A stretch of DNA of 6,454 nucleotides, from the NCBI GenBank assembly GCA_021798675.1, contig JAJZGE010000112.1:1-6454 (forward strand), given 5' to 3'. The notes under the pieces were generated by a model. That model saw nothing but the letters and a program-made list of their open reading frames with translations, searched no databases and was not told the DNA's origin. Made by a program: the position numbers and the translations under genes. Every line of letters begins with the position of its first letter. Positions within the stretch are counted from its first letter, which is position 1. This stretch comes from Pseudomonadota bacterium (lineage in GTDB: Bacteria > Pseudomonadota > Gammaproteobacteria > Xanthomonadales > Rhodanobacteraceae). Below are positions 1 through 6,146 of this stretch, in pieces.

Positions 1-351
1 GGCGCCGGTCAGGAATACCGCATCCTCCGCGTCGATGTCGTCGGTGGGCGGACGCCGCCCCATCGCCACCAGGTGGTTCTTGGCGGTATTCACCGCGATC
101 TTGTAGAGCCAGGTGTAGAACGCGCTGTCCCCGCGGAACGAGCCGATCGCCCGCCAGGCACGGATGAAGGTTTCCTGCGCGATGTCCTCGCTCTCGGCGT
201 AACTTTTCACGTAACGCGAGACCAGCCCCACCACCTTGTGCTGGTACTTGCGCACCAGCAGGTCGAAGGCTCGCTTGTCGCCGCCCTGGACGCGTTCGAC
301 CAAGGCCCGATCCAGTTCGTTTTCGCCCGTGCGGGCCGTTTCCGTCGTCAA
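1..351 (-). CDS. rpoE: RpoE/AlgU-type ECF RNA polymerase sigma factor, N-terminal part (3' end outside window)
   Basis: Envelope-stress extracytoplasmic-function sigma factor; it directs core RNA polymerase to sigma-E promoters. The visible 117 residues cover all of sigma region 2. Residues 25-40 (DKRAFDLLVRKYQHKV) are the RpoE/AlgU-type start of region 2. Residues 56-74 (DIAQETFIRAWRAIGSFRG) are regions 2.2-2.3, which contact core and melt the promoter. Residues 79-94 (YTWLYKIAVNTAKNHL) are region 2.4, which reads the -10 element. The linker follows (GRRPPTDDID, 98-107), and region 4 lies outside the window. The start is TTG: an in-frame TGA sits 11 codons upstream, no ATG or GTG lies between, the first in-frame ATG is codon 97, and GGAAG stands 6 nt before the TTG (358-362). 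In relatives rseA and mucD usually follow, but they would be off the left edge here. A sigma-E-type promoter upstream indicates autoregulation. Identity is confident; the exact paralogue is less so. Confidence 0.93.
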   Translation of the reverse strand, partial: MTTETARTGENELDRALVERVQGGDKRAFDLLVRKYQHKVVGLVSRYVKSYAESEDIAQETFIRAWRAIGSFRGDSAFYTWLYKIAVNTAKNHLVAMGRRPPTDDIDAEDAVFLTGA

Positions 352-394
352 TGCCGTCTTCCGCTGCGGGCCCTTGCCAGATCAAGCGCGCAGC

Positions 395-421
395 TCAGAC
401 ACGAGTTGCACGCACAAGTTC
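395..421 (-). promoter_or_regulatory. Sigma-E/AlgU-type promoter of rpoE (autoregulatory)
   Basis: On the minus strand, GAACTT (416-421) is followed after exactly 16 bp by TCTGA (395-399). This matches the established RpoE/AlgU promoter consensus (GAACTT, 16-17 bp, TCTGA or TCNAA) at every position. Transcription would start near 388-390, giving a leader of about 38 nt before the TTG start of rpoE. The position directly upstream of an RpoE gene fits the well-known positive autoregulation of this sigma factor. The sequence match is seen directly; its use as a promoter is inferred. Confidence 0.85.
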
Positions 422-458
422 AGCACCGTCGCCAAGTCTAGCGGCGCCTGATCAGCAT

Positions 459-476
459 GGGGATGCCGGGCACCCC
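459..476 (-). terminator. Weak hairpin after the GGDEF-EAL gene, doubtful terminator
   Basis: Read on the minus strand, GGGGTGC and GCATCCCC can pair as a 7-bp GC-rich stem with one bulged base and a 3-nt loop. It begins 3 nt after the stop codon of the GGDEF-EAL gene. No T-run follows it, so it is at best a weak or factor-assisted terminator. Some read-through from the c-di-GMP operon into rpoE is therefore possible. This stretch and the rpoE promoter are the only structures I see in the 127-bp gap 352-478. Confidence 0.3.
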
Positions 477-478
477 GC

Positions 479-2692
479 TCAAGCCGTCGCGTCGGCCGCC
501 AGGCCCAGCAGTTGCTGGCGCTCGGACAGCAGGCGTTCGAACGACACCACCGGCAGCGGACGGCAGAACAGGTAGCCCTGCAGTTCGTCGCAGGCGTGCT
601 CGCGCAGGAAGGCGAGGTGCGCCTCGGTTTCCACACCCTCGGCGACCACGGTACGCTTGAGCCGGTGCGCCATCTCGATGGTGGCGCGCACGATGGCCTC
701 GTCGTCGGGGTCCACCCCGATGTTGCGTACGAAGCTCTGGTCGACCTTGATACGGTCGGCCGGCAGCTTGCGCAGGTAGTCCAGCGAGGCGGCGCCGGTG
801 CCGAAGTCGTCGATGGCGATGCCGCAGCCCATGCGGTGCAACGCCTGCAGGTTTTCCACCAGGTTCGGCGCAGCCTTGATGCTGATGCTTTCGGTGACTT
901 CCAGCTCCAGCAGGGCCGGATCCAGACCGGTTTCCTGCAACGCGCGGAACACCGTGGCCGGCAGCTTGGGCTCCATCAGCTGCAGCGCCGACAGGTTCAC
1001 GCCCAGGCGCAAGCGCAGGCCGTAGCGCTGTTCCCATTCGTGGGCCTGGCGGCAAGCAGTGCGCAGCACCCATTCGCCGATCGGCACGATCAGCCCGGTT
1101 TCCTCGGCCAGCGGCACGAACACCGCGGGGCTGACCGGTCCCAGCTCGGGATGCTCCCAGCGCAGCAGCGCCTCCATGCCGACGATGTCTTCGCTGTGGG
1201 TGTCCACTTGCGGCTGGTAAACCAGGCGCAGCTCGCCGTTGCCCAGCGCGTGGCGCAGACGCGAGCGCAGCGCCATGCCGTGCTCGCGCGCGTATTCCGG
1301 GCTGACTTCGTAGATCCGCCAGGTGTTGCGCCCCTCGCGCTTGGCCGCGTACATCGCTTCGTCGGCATGCTTGAGCAGGGTTTCCGCGTCGGGCGCATCA
1401 TCCGGGAAGAAGCTCACGCCGATGGACACGCCCAGTTCCAGCCGGGTACCGTCTTCCAGTACCAGCGGCTCGGCCACCACCTGCAGAATCTTCTCGGCGA
1501 CCTTGTGCACGTCGTCGTTCTTCACGATGTGGCGAAGCACCACGGTGAATTCGTCGCCGGCGTAACGGGCGACGGTATCGGAGGCTCGCACGCTGCCGCG
1601 CAGGCGTCGGGTGACTTCCTGCAGCACCTGGTCGCCGGCAGCGTGGCCATAGGTGTCGTTGATCGCCTTGAAGTGGTCGAGGTCGACGAACAGCACGGCG
1701 AAGCATTCGCCGTTGCGCACCGCTTCGCGCAGGATGGATTCCAGCCGGTCGCCGAACAGCAAGCGGTTCGGCAAGCCGGTAAGCGCATCGATAAGACCCT
1801 CCGCTCGCCCCTGCTCGCGGGTCAGTCCCAGCTCCAGCCCCTGCGCGAAACGCGCCGCGGCGCAGCGCAACAACGGCTCCACAATGGCCATGCCGTCGAA
1901 GCCCCGCCGGGTACCGGCCAGCATGGCGCCCAGCACCACGCGGCGCTCGTCCAGCAGGGGCAGCCCGACGAAGCCGGAGAGCTCCAGCAATGGCAGCAGC
2001 GCATCCTCGGGCGCTCGCTGCTGCGCGTCGTCGCCATAGAGCACCACCTCGCCGTCCAGCACGCGCTGCAGCAACTCCTGCGACTCCAGCGCCGGCCACG
2101 CCGGCTCCGCCCCGCTCCACAACTGCAACAGCGGCACGTGGAATTCCCCGCCGTCCTTGCGCAGCGGCCACACCGCGAAATAATCCAGCGCCATCTCGTC
2201 GAACAGCAGCCGCGCCGTGGCGTCGCGGGTGGCGCTGCCGCCGCTGCTGGCAAAGATGCGCGCCAGCAGCGCCAGCGCCTTCTCCGCCGCGCCAGCCGGC
2301 GGCGCGGGCGTGGCGGGCGCCACCGCAGGCGATGGTTGCTTCCAGAGCGCGAGCAGTTCGGTTTCGATCTGCGCGGCGGGCAACCAGCCGGCGATATCCC
2401 CGGGCAATTGCGCGGGCTGCAGGATGGCCTCCTCGTCGAGTATCGCCAGCAGTCGCACGCCGTCGCAGGACTTCAGCGCGCGCAATTGCTCGGCGCAATG
2501 GCGCGCTTGCGACGCGTCGTCACCCAGCACCGCCACCACCAGGTCCAGCGGCTGGCGCCCCTCCAGCAGGATCGCCGCATGCTGTGCATCACGGGCACAA
2601 TGGATGTGGCGGCAGCCCGCCTGATCGAATACGTCGAACAGGCGGCGGCGCAGGTCCCGCCGCTGGGCCACGACGAGGATGCCCTCGCTCAT
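479..2692 (-). CDS. Pseudo-receiver/GAF-like/GGDEF/EAL cyclic-di-GMP signalling protein
   Basis: Hybrid c-di-GMP enzyme of 737 aa. Residues 4-115 have the layout of a response-regulator receiver, but the N-terminal acidic pair, the phospho-acceptor Asp and the conserved Lys are all missing, so it is a pseudo-receiver. A Pro/Ala-rich linker (119-135) follows, then a GAF-like sensor region (about 136-288, moderate confidence). The GGDEF domain (about 299-465) starts at DALTGLPNR and reads YAGDEF (AGDEF 378-382), with an intact product-inhibition I-site RASD at 369-372. The EAL domain (about 475-722) keeps E507-A-L, N566, E598, DDFGTG (628-633), K649, E685 in AEGVET, and Q705, so phosphodiesterase activity is likely. 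Cyclase activity is possible, because some AGDEF proteins are active. No transmembrane segment is evident, so it is probably cytosolic. The ATG overlaps the TGA of the upstream gene (ATGA), with only a weak AGG nearby, which points to translational coupling. Confidence 0.95.
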   Translation of the reverse strand: MSEGILVVAQRRDLRRRLFDVFDQAGCRHIHCARDAQHAAILLEGRQPLDLVVAVLGDDASQARHCAEQLRALKSCDGVRLLAILDEEAILQPAQLPGDIAGWLPAAQIETELLALWKQPSPAVAPATPAPPAGAAEKALALLARIFASSGGSATRDATARLLFDEMALDYFAVWPLRKDGGEFHVPLLQLWSGAEPAWPALESQELLQRVLDGEVVLYGDDAQQRAPEDALLPLLELSGFVGLPLLDERRVVLGAMLAGTRRGFDGMAIVEPLLRCAAARFAQGLELGLTREQGRAEGLIDALTGLPNRLLFGDRLESILREAVRNGECFAVLFVDLDHFKAINDTYGHAAGDQVLQEVTRRLRGSVRASDTVARYAGDEFTVVLRHIVKNDDVHKVAEKILQVVAEPLVLEDGTRLELGVSIGVSFFPDDAPDAETLLKHADEAMYAAKREGRNTWRIYEVSPEYAREHGMALRSRLRHALGNGELRLVYQPQVDTHSEDIVGMEALLRWEHPELGPVSPAVFVPLAEETGLIVPIGEWVLRTACRQAHEWEQRYGLRLRLGVNLSALQLMEPKLPATVFRALQETGLDPALLELEVTESISIKAAPNLVENLQALHRMGCGIAIDDFGTGAASLDYLRKLPADRIKVDQSFVRNIGVDPDDEAIVRATIEMAHRLKRTVVAEGVETEAHLAFLREHACDELQGYLFCRPLPVVSFERLLSERQQLLGLAADATA

Positions 2693-3192
2693 GCCTGGCC
2701 GCTCAGCCAGCGGCCATCGCGGAGACGCAGCCGTTGCCGGCGTTCCGGCTCGCTGTCGATATTGGCGATCAGGTCGCCCAGTTGCTCCACCAACGCCTTT
2801 GGCGCATTGAGCAACACGACGCGGCGCAGGTGTCCGGTGGTGGCACGCGCCAGTTGCCGCAGCAGGGTGAGATCGGTCGCGGCGAGCGGTAATTCCAGCT
2901 CCTGCAGCAGGTAGACGCCGAAATGCATGCTTTGCTGCATATAACGCAGGGCCTGACCCAGGCGCTGCGCATCGGGCACGCGTGCATAGGCGTCACGCAG
3001 GCTGGACAGGCCCTGCCCCGGTCGCCACAGGTACACCGCCTGCCCGCTGTGCCTGGCGATGCCACGAAACTGCTCCAGCAACGCCTCGCCGTCCTCACTG
3101 CGCACAGCCACCACCCCGGCGGGGGCGGCCAGGATGCGTTCGAACACGTCATGGCCGGAGGACGGCAAGGGCATGGCCATCATGGGCGACAT
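2689..3192 (-). CDS. Uncharacterised protein, possible stand-alone Ycf46-type N-terminal domain, partner of GGDEF-EAL
   Basis: A 167-aa soluble protein that I do not recognise by name. The start at 3192 is chosen because GGGGAG lies 5 nt upstream and the protein from there looks natural; the longer open frame runs antisense through the neighbouring gene. Residues 16-68 form an alpha/beta pattern: hydrophobic strand GVVAVRS, helix GEALLEQFRGIAR, strand AVYLWRPGQGLSSL. Residues 90-140 run from FGVYLLQELELPL through helix DLTLLRQLAR to strand RRVVLLNAP. This order resembles the non-ATPase N-terminal region of Ycf46-like AAA proteins (IYVV...EE..., LYVWS...GL, ...LRDLA...KTIILLSP). No Walker A or B motif or AAA module is present, so no ATPase activity is claimed. 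The stop overlaps the next start by 4 bp, so it is made together with the c-di-GMP enzyme and may bind or regulate it. The coding call is confident; the Ycf46 resemblance is tentative. Confidence 0.85.
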   Translation of the reverse strand: MSPMMAMPLPSSGHDVFERILAAPAGVVAVRSEDGEALLEQFRGIARHSGQAVYLWRPGQGLSSLRDAYARVPDAQRLGQALRYMQQSMHFGVYLLQELELPLAATDLTLLRQLARATTGHLRRVVLLNAPKALVEQLGDLIANIDSEPERRQRLRLRDGRWLSGQA

Positions 3193-3393
3193 CAAAACTC
3201 CCCAGGTGATTTGGCACCATCTTGTGCGACGGCCATGCGACCGCGGCACGGCGCCCATTCTCCACGTTTTCAAGCCGTTCCGGGGAGGGCATACCGCGAC
3301 CGGATGGCGAACCGCTTCACATTCGGGGTGATAGCTCGCATTCCTCCAGACGGGACGGTATGGTTTGGATCTCCTCCACCATGATTCCCCGCC
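3193..3393. promoter_or_regulatory. Divergent promoter region between the c-di-GMP operon and the beta-oxidation gene
   Basis: These 201 bp separate two divergently transcribed genes and should hold both promoters. On the left side GGGGAG (5 nt before the start at 3192) is the ribosome site of the 167-aa protein. On the right side TATGGT (3359-3364) is a possible -10 for the plus-strand gene, without a convincing -35; TTCACA (3321-3326) is another weak candidate -35. I found no clear palindrome resembling a FadR or PsrA operator, so regulation by fatty acids cannot be read from this region. Confidence 0.5.
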
Positions 3394-5457
3394 ATGTTCG
3401 AAGGACTGCGCTTCAACCACTGGAAAACGAGCCTGGACGAACGCGGCATCGTCACCCTCAGCCTGGATCGTGCCGGCAGCAGCGTCAATGCGATCAATCG
3501 CGGCGTACTGGACGAACTGGGCCAGATCGTCGAGCGGCTGGCCATCGAAAAGCCGGCCGGAGTGATCCTGCATTCGGCCAAGCCTGCCGGCTTCGCGGTG
3601 GGCGCGGACATCAAGGAGTTCGTGGCATATGCCAGGCAAGGCAGCGTGCTGGAGAACATCGAAAACGGCCAGCGCGTGTATGAGACACTGGCCCGGCTGC
3701 CCTGCCCCACGGTCGCTGCGATCCACGGCGCCTGCATGGGGGGCGGTACCGAACTGGTGCTGGCCTGCCGCCAGCGCATCGCCGCGGACGACGACAAAAC
3801 CCGGATCGCCCTGCCCGAAGTGATGCTGGGCATCCACCCCGGCTGGGGCGGCACCGCGCGACTGCCGCGGCTGATCGGCGCGCCCGAGGCCCTGCCGCTG
3901 ATGCTCACCGGCAAGGCATTATCGGCCAGGCGTGCGCTCGCGCTGGGCGTGGTCGACCGTGTGGCGCCGGCCGACGAATTGCTGGCCGAAGCGCGCGCAC
4001 TGCTGCGGCGCCCGCAGCCACGGCCGTTCACCCGGCGTGCCAAGGCGTGGCTCACCAACTGCTGGCCGGCACGACAGATCCTCGCCCCGATGGTGGTCAA
4101 GCAGACCGCTGCCAAGGTACGCAAGGAACACTACCCCGCGCCTTTCGCGCTGATCGACACATGGCAACGCGGCGGCGGCGACATCCGGCAACGGTTGAAA
4201 CTGGAGGCACGTTCGGTAGCGAAGCTCGCCCAGACCTCGACCGCGCACAACCTGATCCGCATCTTCTTCCTGCAGGAGCGGCTGAAGAACCAGGGCGCCG
4301 GCACCGAACACGGTATCGAGCACGTGCACGTGGTAGGTGCCGGCGTGATGGGTGGCGACATCGCCGCGTGGGCCGCGCTCAAGGGTTTCGAGGTGACCCT
4401 GCAGGATCGCGAGATGAAGTTCGTGCAGCCCGCGCTGGATCGCGCCCGCAAGCTGTACGAAAAGAAGCTCAAGACGCCAGAGAGGATCGAAGCCGCCACG
4501 CGTCGCCTGCGCGCCGACGTGGAGGGAGCCGGCGTGAAAAGCGCCGATCTCGCCATCGAGGCGATCTACGAGAACGCCGAGGCCAAGGAGGCGTTGTACG
4601 CCACCATCGAGCCGCAATTCCAGGGCGACGAAATCCTCGCCAGCAACACCTCCAGCATTCCGCTGAACGAACTGCGCAAGAACCTCAGGGCGCCGCAGCG
4701 CTTCCTCGGCCTGCACTTCTTCAACCCGGTGGCGCAGATGCCGCTGGTCGAGGTGGTGCGCCACGAGCAGCTCGACCCGGCCATCGAGAAGCGCGCGCTG
4801 GCCTTCTGCAAGGCCATCGGCAAGCTGCCGGTGGCGGTGAAGGGTACGCCCGGTTTCCTGGTCAACCGCATCCTGATGCCCTACCTGCTGGAAGCACTGC
4901 GGCTGTACAACGAGGGCGTGCCCGGCCCGGTGCTGGACAAGGAAGCGAGGAAGTTCGGCATGCCGATGGGCCCGATCGAACTGGCCGACACCGTGGGCCT
5001 GGATGTATGCGCGTCGGTCGGCAAGGAATTGTCGCCCTTCCTCGGCCTGGAGCTGCCGCCCGGCCTGGAGGAAAAGCTCGATGCCGGCAAGCGCGGCAAG
5101 AAGGACGGTCAGGGCCTGTACGTGTGGCAGGACGGCAAGCCGGTCAAGCCGGAAGTCGATCCCGATTACCAGCCCGCGCCTGATCTCGCCGACCGCATGA
5201 TCCTCGCCATGGTGAACGAGGCCGTGGCCTGCCTCGCCGACGGCGTGGTGGACGATGCCGACCTGCTCGACGCCGGCGTCATCTTCGGCACCGGCTTCGC
5301 CCCGTTCCGCGGCGGCCCGATCCAGTACCTGCGCAGCGAGGGCGCGGCCGTGGTCAAGGCGAAGCTGGAACAACTGGCGCAACGCCACGGCGCGCGGTTC
5401 ACGCCCAAGGAGGGATGGGATCATCCGGCCCTGCTGACCGGCGGTGACTTCGCCTGA
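3394..5457 (+). CDS. Fused enoyl-CoA hydratase / 3-hydroxyacyl-CoA dehydrogenase (FadB/FadJ-type alpha subunit)
   Basis: Multifunctional fatty-acid beta-oxidation enzyme of 687 aa, close to FadJ/FadB length. It hydrates trans-2-enoyl-CoA and then oxidises L-3-hydroxyacyl-CoA with NAD+, in the cytosol. The N-terminal crotonase domain (about 1-200) has the oxyanion-hole segments FAVGADIKEF (67-76) and HGACMGGG (111-118), and the catalytic pair E120 and E142 (the counterpart of Glu119/Glu139 in E. coli FadB). A linker helix region follows. The Rossmann domain (about 308-490) has GAGVMG (315-320) and D338 for NAD. Dehydrogenase residues are S417, H441 (HFFNP), E453 and N491. C-terminal 3HCDH domains follow, ending in the typical GFAPFRGGP (634-642). 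ATG 3394 is the only possible upstream start, since an in-frame TGA lies at 3382-3384. No clear Shine-Dalgarno precedes it. No thiolase (FadA/FadI) gene follows. FadB versus FadJ cannot be settled here, so no symbol is given. Confidence 0.95.
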   Translation: MFEGLRFNHWKTSLDERGIVTLSLDRAGSSVNAINRGVLDELGQIVERLAIEKPAGVILHSAKPAGFAVGADIKEFVAYARQGSVLENIENGQRVYETLARLPCPTVAAIHGACMGGGTELVLACRQRIAADDDKTRIALPEVMLGIHPGWGGTARLPRLIGAPEALPLMLTGKALSARRALALGVVDRVAPADELLAEARALLRRPQPRPFTRRAKAWLTNCWPARQILAPMVVKQTAAKVRKEHYPAPFALIDTWQRGGGDIRQRLKLEARSVAKLAQTSTAHNLIRIFFLQERLKNQGAGTEHGIEHVHVVGAGVMGGDIAAWAALKGFEVTLQDREMKFVQPALDRARKLYEKKLKTPERIEAATRRLRADVEGAGVKSADLAIEAIYENAEAKEALYATIEPQFQGDEILASNTSSIPLNELRKNLRAPQRFLGLHFFNPVAQMPLVEVVRHEQLDPAIEKRALAFCKAIGKLPVAVKGTPGFLVNRILMPYLLEALRLYNEGVPGPVLDKEARKFGMPMGPIELADTVGLDVCASVGKELSPFLGLELPPGLEEKLDAGKRGKKDGQGLYVWQDGKPVKPEVDPDYQPAPDLADRMILAMVNEAVACLADGVVDDADLLDAGVIFGTGFAPFRGGPIQYLRSEGAAVVKAKLEQLAQRHGARFTPKEGWDHPALLTGGDFA

Positions 5458-5481
5458 GACCAGGCCCGCATCAGAAGCAAA

Positions 5482-5504
5482 ACGCCCGGCTGACGGCCCG
5501 GCGT
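5482..5504. terminator. Shared hairpin terminator between convergent genes
   Basis: ACGCCCGGC (5482-5490), loop TGACG and GCCCGGCGT (5496-5504) pair as a 9-bp stem with one central mismatch. On the minus strand the stem is followed directly by TTTTGC, so it is the better terminator for the DUF2058 gene that ends at 5524. On the plus strand, GTCTTCGT after the stem gives a weaker T-rich tail for the beta-oxidation gene ending at 5457. It lies between two converging genes, as expected for a bidirectional terminator. Confidence 0.7.
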
Positions 5505-5523
5505 CTTCGTAAGCGCCGACGCC

Positions 5524-6072
5524 TTACCAGACCAGATCGTCAGGGACGCCGTCGTCGTCGCCAGCCGCGTTGGGATCGACCAGCAGCGCGAGCAGGTGCG
5601 CATCGATGGCGCGCACCTGCTCGGCGATCTCGCGCGCAACCAGCAGGTAGCGCCCGGCCTGCTGCACCACGCCCAGTTCGCCTGCGTTGAGCGCGGCCAA
5701 CTGCGCGGCATCGACGTGAATGCGGCGGATCTTGCCGCCGTACTCGAAGTTGCGTACCAGCTCGGTCTCGGCCTTGTTCAAGGCCTTGCCGTCCAGAAGC
5801 TGCTGGATCTTCTGCTTGCGCTCACGGCGCAGGCGCGCCTGCTCCTCGGCTTCCTGCTGGGCCCGCTTGCGCTCGTTCGCTTCGGTCTGCGCACGGATGG
5901 CATAGGCCTTGGCGAGGTCGATCTCTTCCTGGCTGCGACGTGGCGCCGGCTTGCCGCCATGACCCTGCGGCTTGCCGGATGGCCTGCCCCTGGCATCGTT
6001 GCCGCGCTTTTCCTCGCGGATTTGCTTGACGAGGCCGCTCTTCAGCAACTGGTCGCGCAGGGATTCGCTCAT
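5524..6072 (-). CDS. DUF2058 family protein (YaiL-like)
   Basis: A 182-aa protein of the DUF2058 family, which includes E. coli YaiL (about the same length); the cellular role is not established. It begins with the family-typical MSESLRDQLLKSGLVKQ. A basic, low-complexity segment rich in Gly, Lys and Arg follows (19-48), suggesting contact with nucleic acid, though this is inference. Next comes a highly charged helical, probably coiled-coil stretch (48-95). The conserved C-terminal part (about 98-163) contains NFEYGGKIRRIHV and LGVVQQAGRYLLVAREIAEQV. The tail is acidic and ends in DDLVW. The start at 6072 matches the family N-terminus; an in-frame ATG at 6111 would add 13 unrelated residues and start inside a palindrome. 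Only a weak GGA precedes the chosen ATG. The gene follows slyX on the same strand, 111 bp away. Confidence 0.9.
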   Translation of the reverse strand: MSESLRDQLLKSGLVKQIREEKRGNDARGRPSGKPQGHGGKPAPRRSQEEIDLAKAYAIRAQTEANERKRAQQEAEEQARLRRERKQKIQQLLDGKALNKAETELVRNFEYGGKIRRIHVDAAQLAALNAGELGVVQQAGRYLLVAREIAEQVRAIDAHLLALLVDPNAAGDDDGVPDDLVW

Positions 6073-6100
6073 GTTCGTGGTTCCAGTGGTGCTCGGTATT

Positions 6101-6124
6101 TTCGCGATCACCCATGATCGCGAA
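6101..6124. repeat. Perfect inverted repeat (10-bp arms, 4-nt loop) in the leader of the DUF2058 gene
   Basis: TTCGCGATCA (6101-6110), CCCA, TGATCGCGAA (6115-6124): the arms are fully complementary. It lies 28 bp upstream of the DUF2058 start and 59 bp after the slyX stop. On the minus strand a TTGACC hexamer (6124-6129) abuts it, so it could be an operator overlapping a promoter, or an RNA hairpin acting as slyX terminator or leader attenuator. No T-run follows on the minus strand (AAATACC instead), which argues against a plain intrinsic terminator. Confidence 0.75.
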
Positions 6125-6146
6125 GGTCAAACGGGCGGCCATCCAT
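6108..6146 (-). CDS. Possible 12-codon leader ORF upstream of the DUF2058 gene
   Basis: On the minus strand GAGGAG (6154-6159) is a strong Shine-Dalgarno placed 7 nt before an ATG at 6146. The frame encodes MDGRPFDLRDHG and stops with TGA at 6108-6110, inside the second arm of the 6101-6124 hairpin. A ribosome ending there would cover and open the hairpin, a geometry like translational attenuation. The composition shows no run of one amino acid that would name an effector. It could also be chance in a GC-rich gap; no family is recognised. Confidence 0.3.
   Translation of the reverse strand: MDGRPFDLRDHG

Noticed and set aside
448..455. CTGATCAG 8-bp palindrome between the GGDEF-EAL gene and rpoE
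   Set aside because: Short self-complementary words of this size occur by chance, and nothing around it supports a binding site.
512..2914. Plus-strand 800-codon open frame antisense to the GGDEF-EAL gene
   Set aside because: It is rich in Gln, His, Arg and Ala with no domain pattern, and it mirrors the codon structure of a strongly supported minus-strand gene. Long antisense frames are expected in GC-rich DNA.
3211..3226. Sigma-54-like TGGCAC...TTGTGC motif facing the beta-oxidation gene
   Set aside because: The GG and GC elements are 11 bp apart instead of the strictly required 10, and the site is about 165 bp from the start codon.
3193..3837. Longer version of the 167-aa protein starting at 3837
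   Set aside because: The extra 215 residues run antisense to the crotonase domain and through the divergent promoter region. The start at 3192 has a good Shine-Dalgarno.
3919..5424. Minus-strand 501-codon open frame antisense to the beta-oxidation gene
   Set aside because: The product is compositionally biased without motifs, while the opposite strand encodes a complete enzyme with all catalytic residues.
6073..6111. 13-residue N-terminal extension of the DUF2058 protein from the ATG at 6111
   Set aside because: The family N-terminus begins at MSESLRDQLL, and the upstream ATG lies within the palindrome loop without a Shine-Dalgarno.
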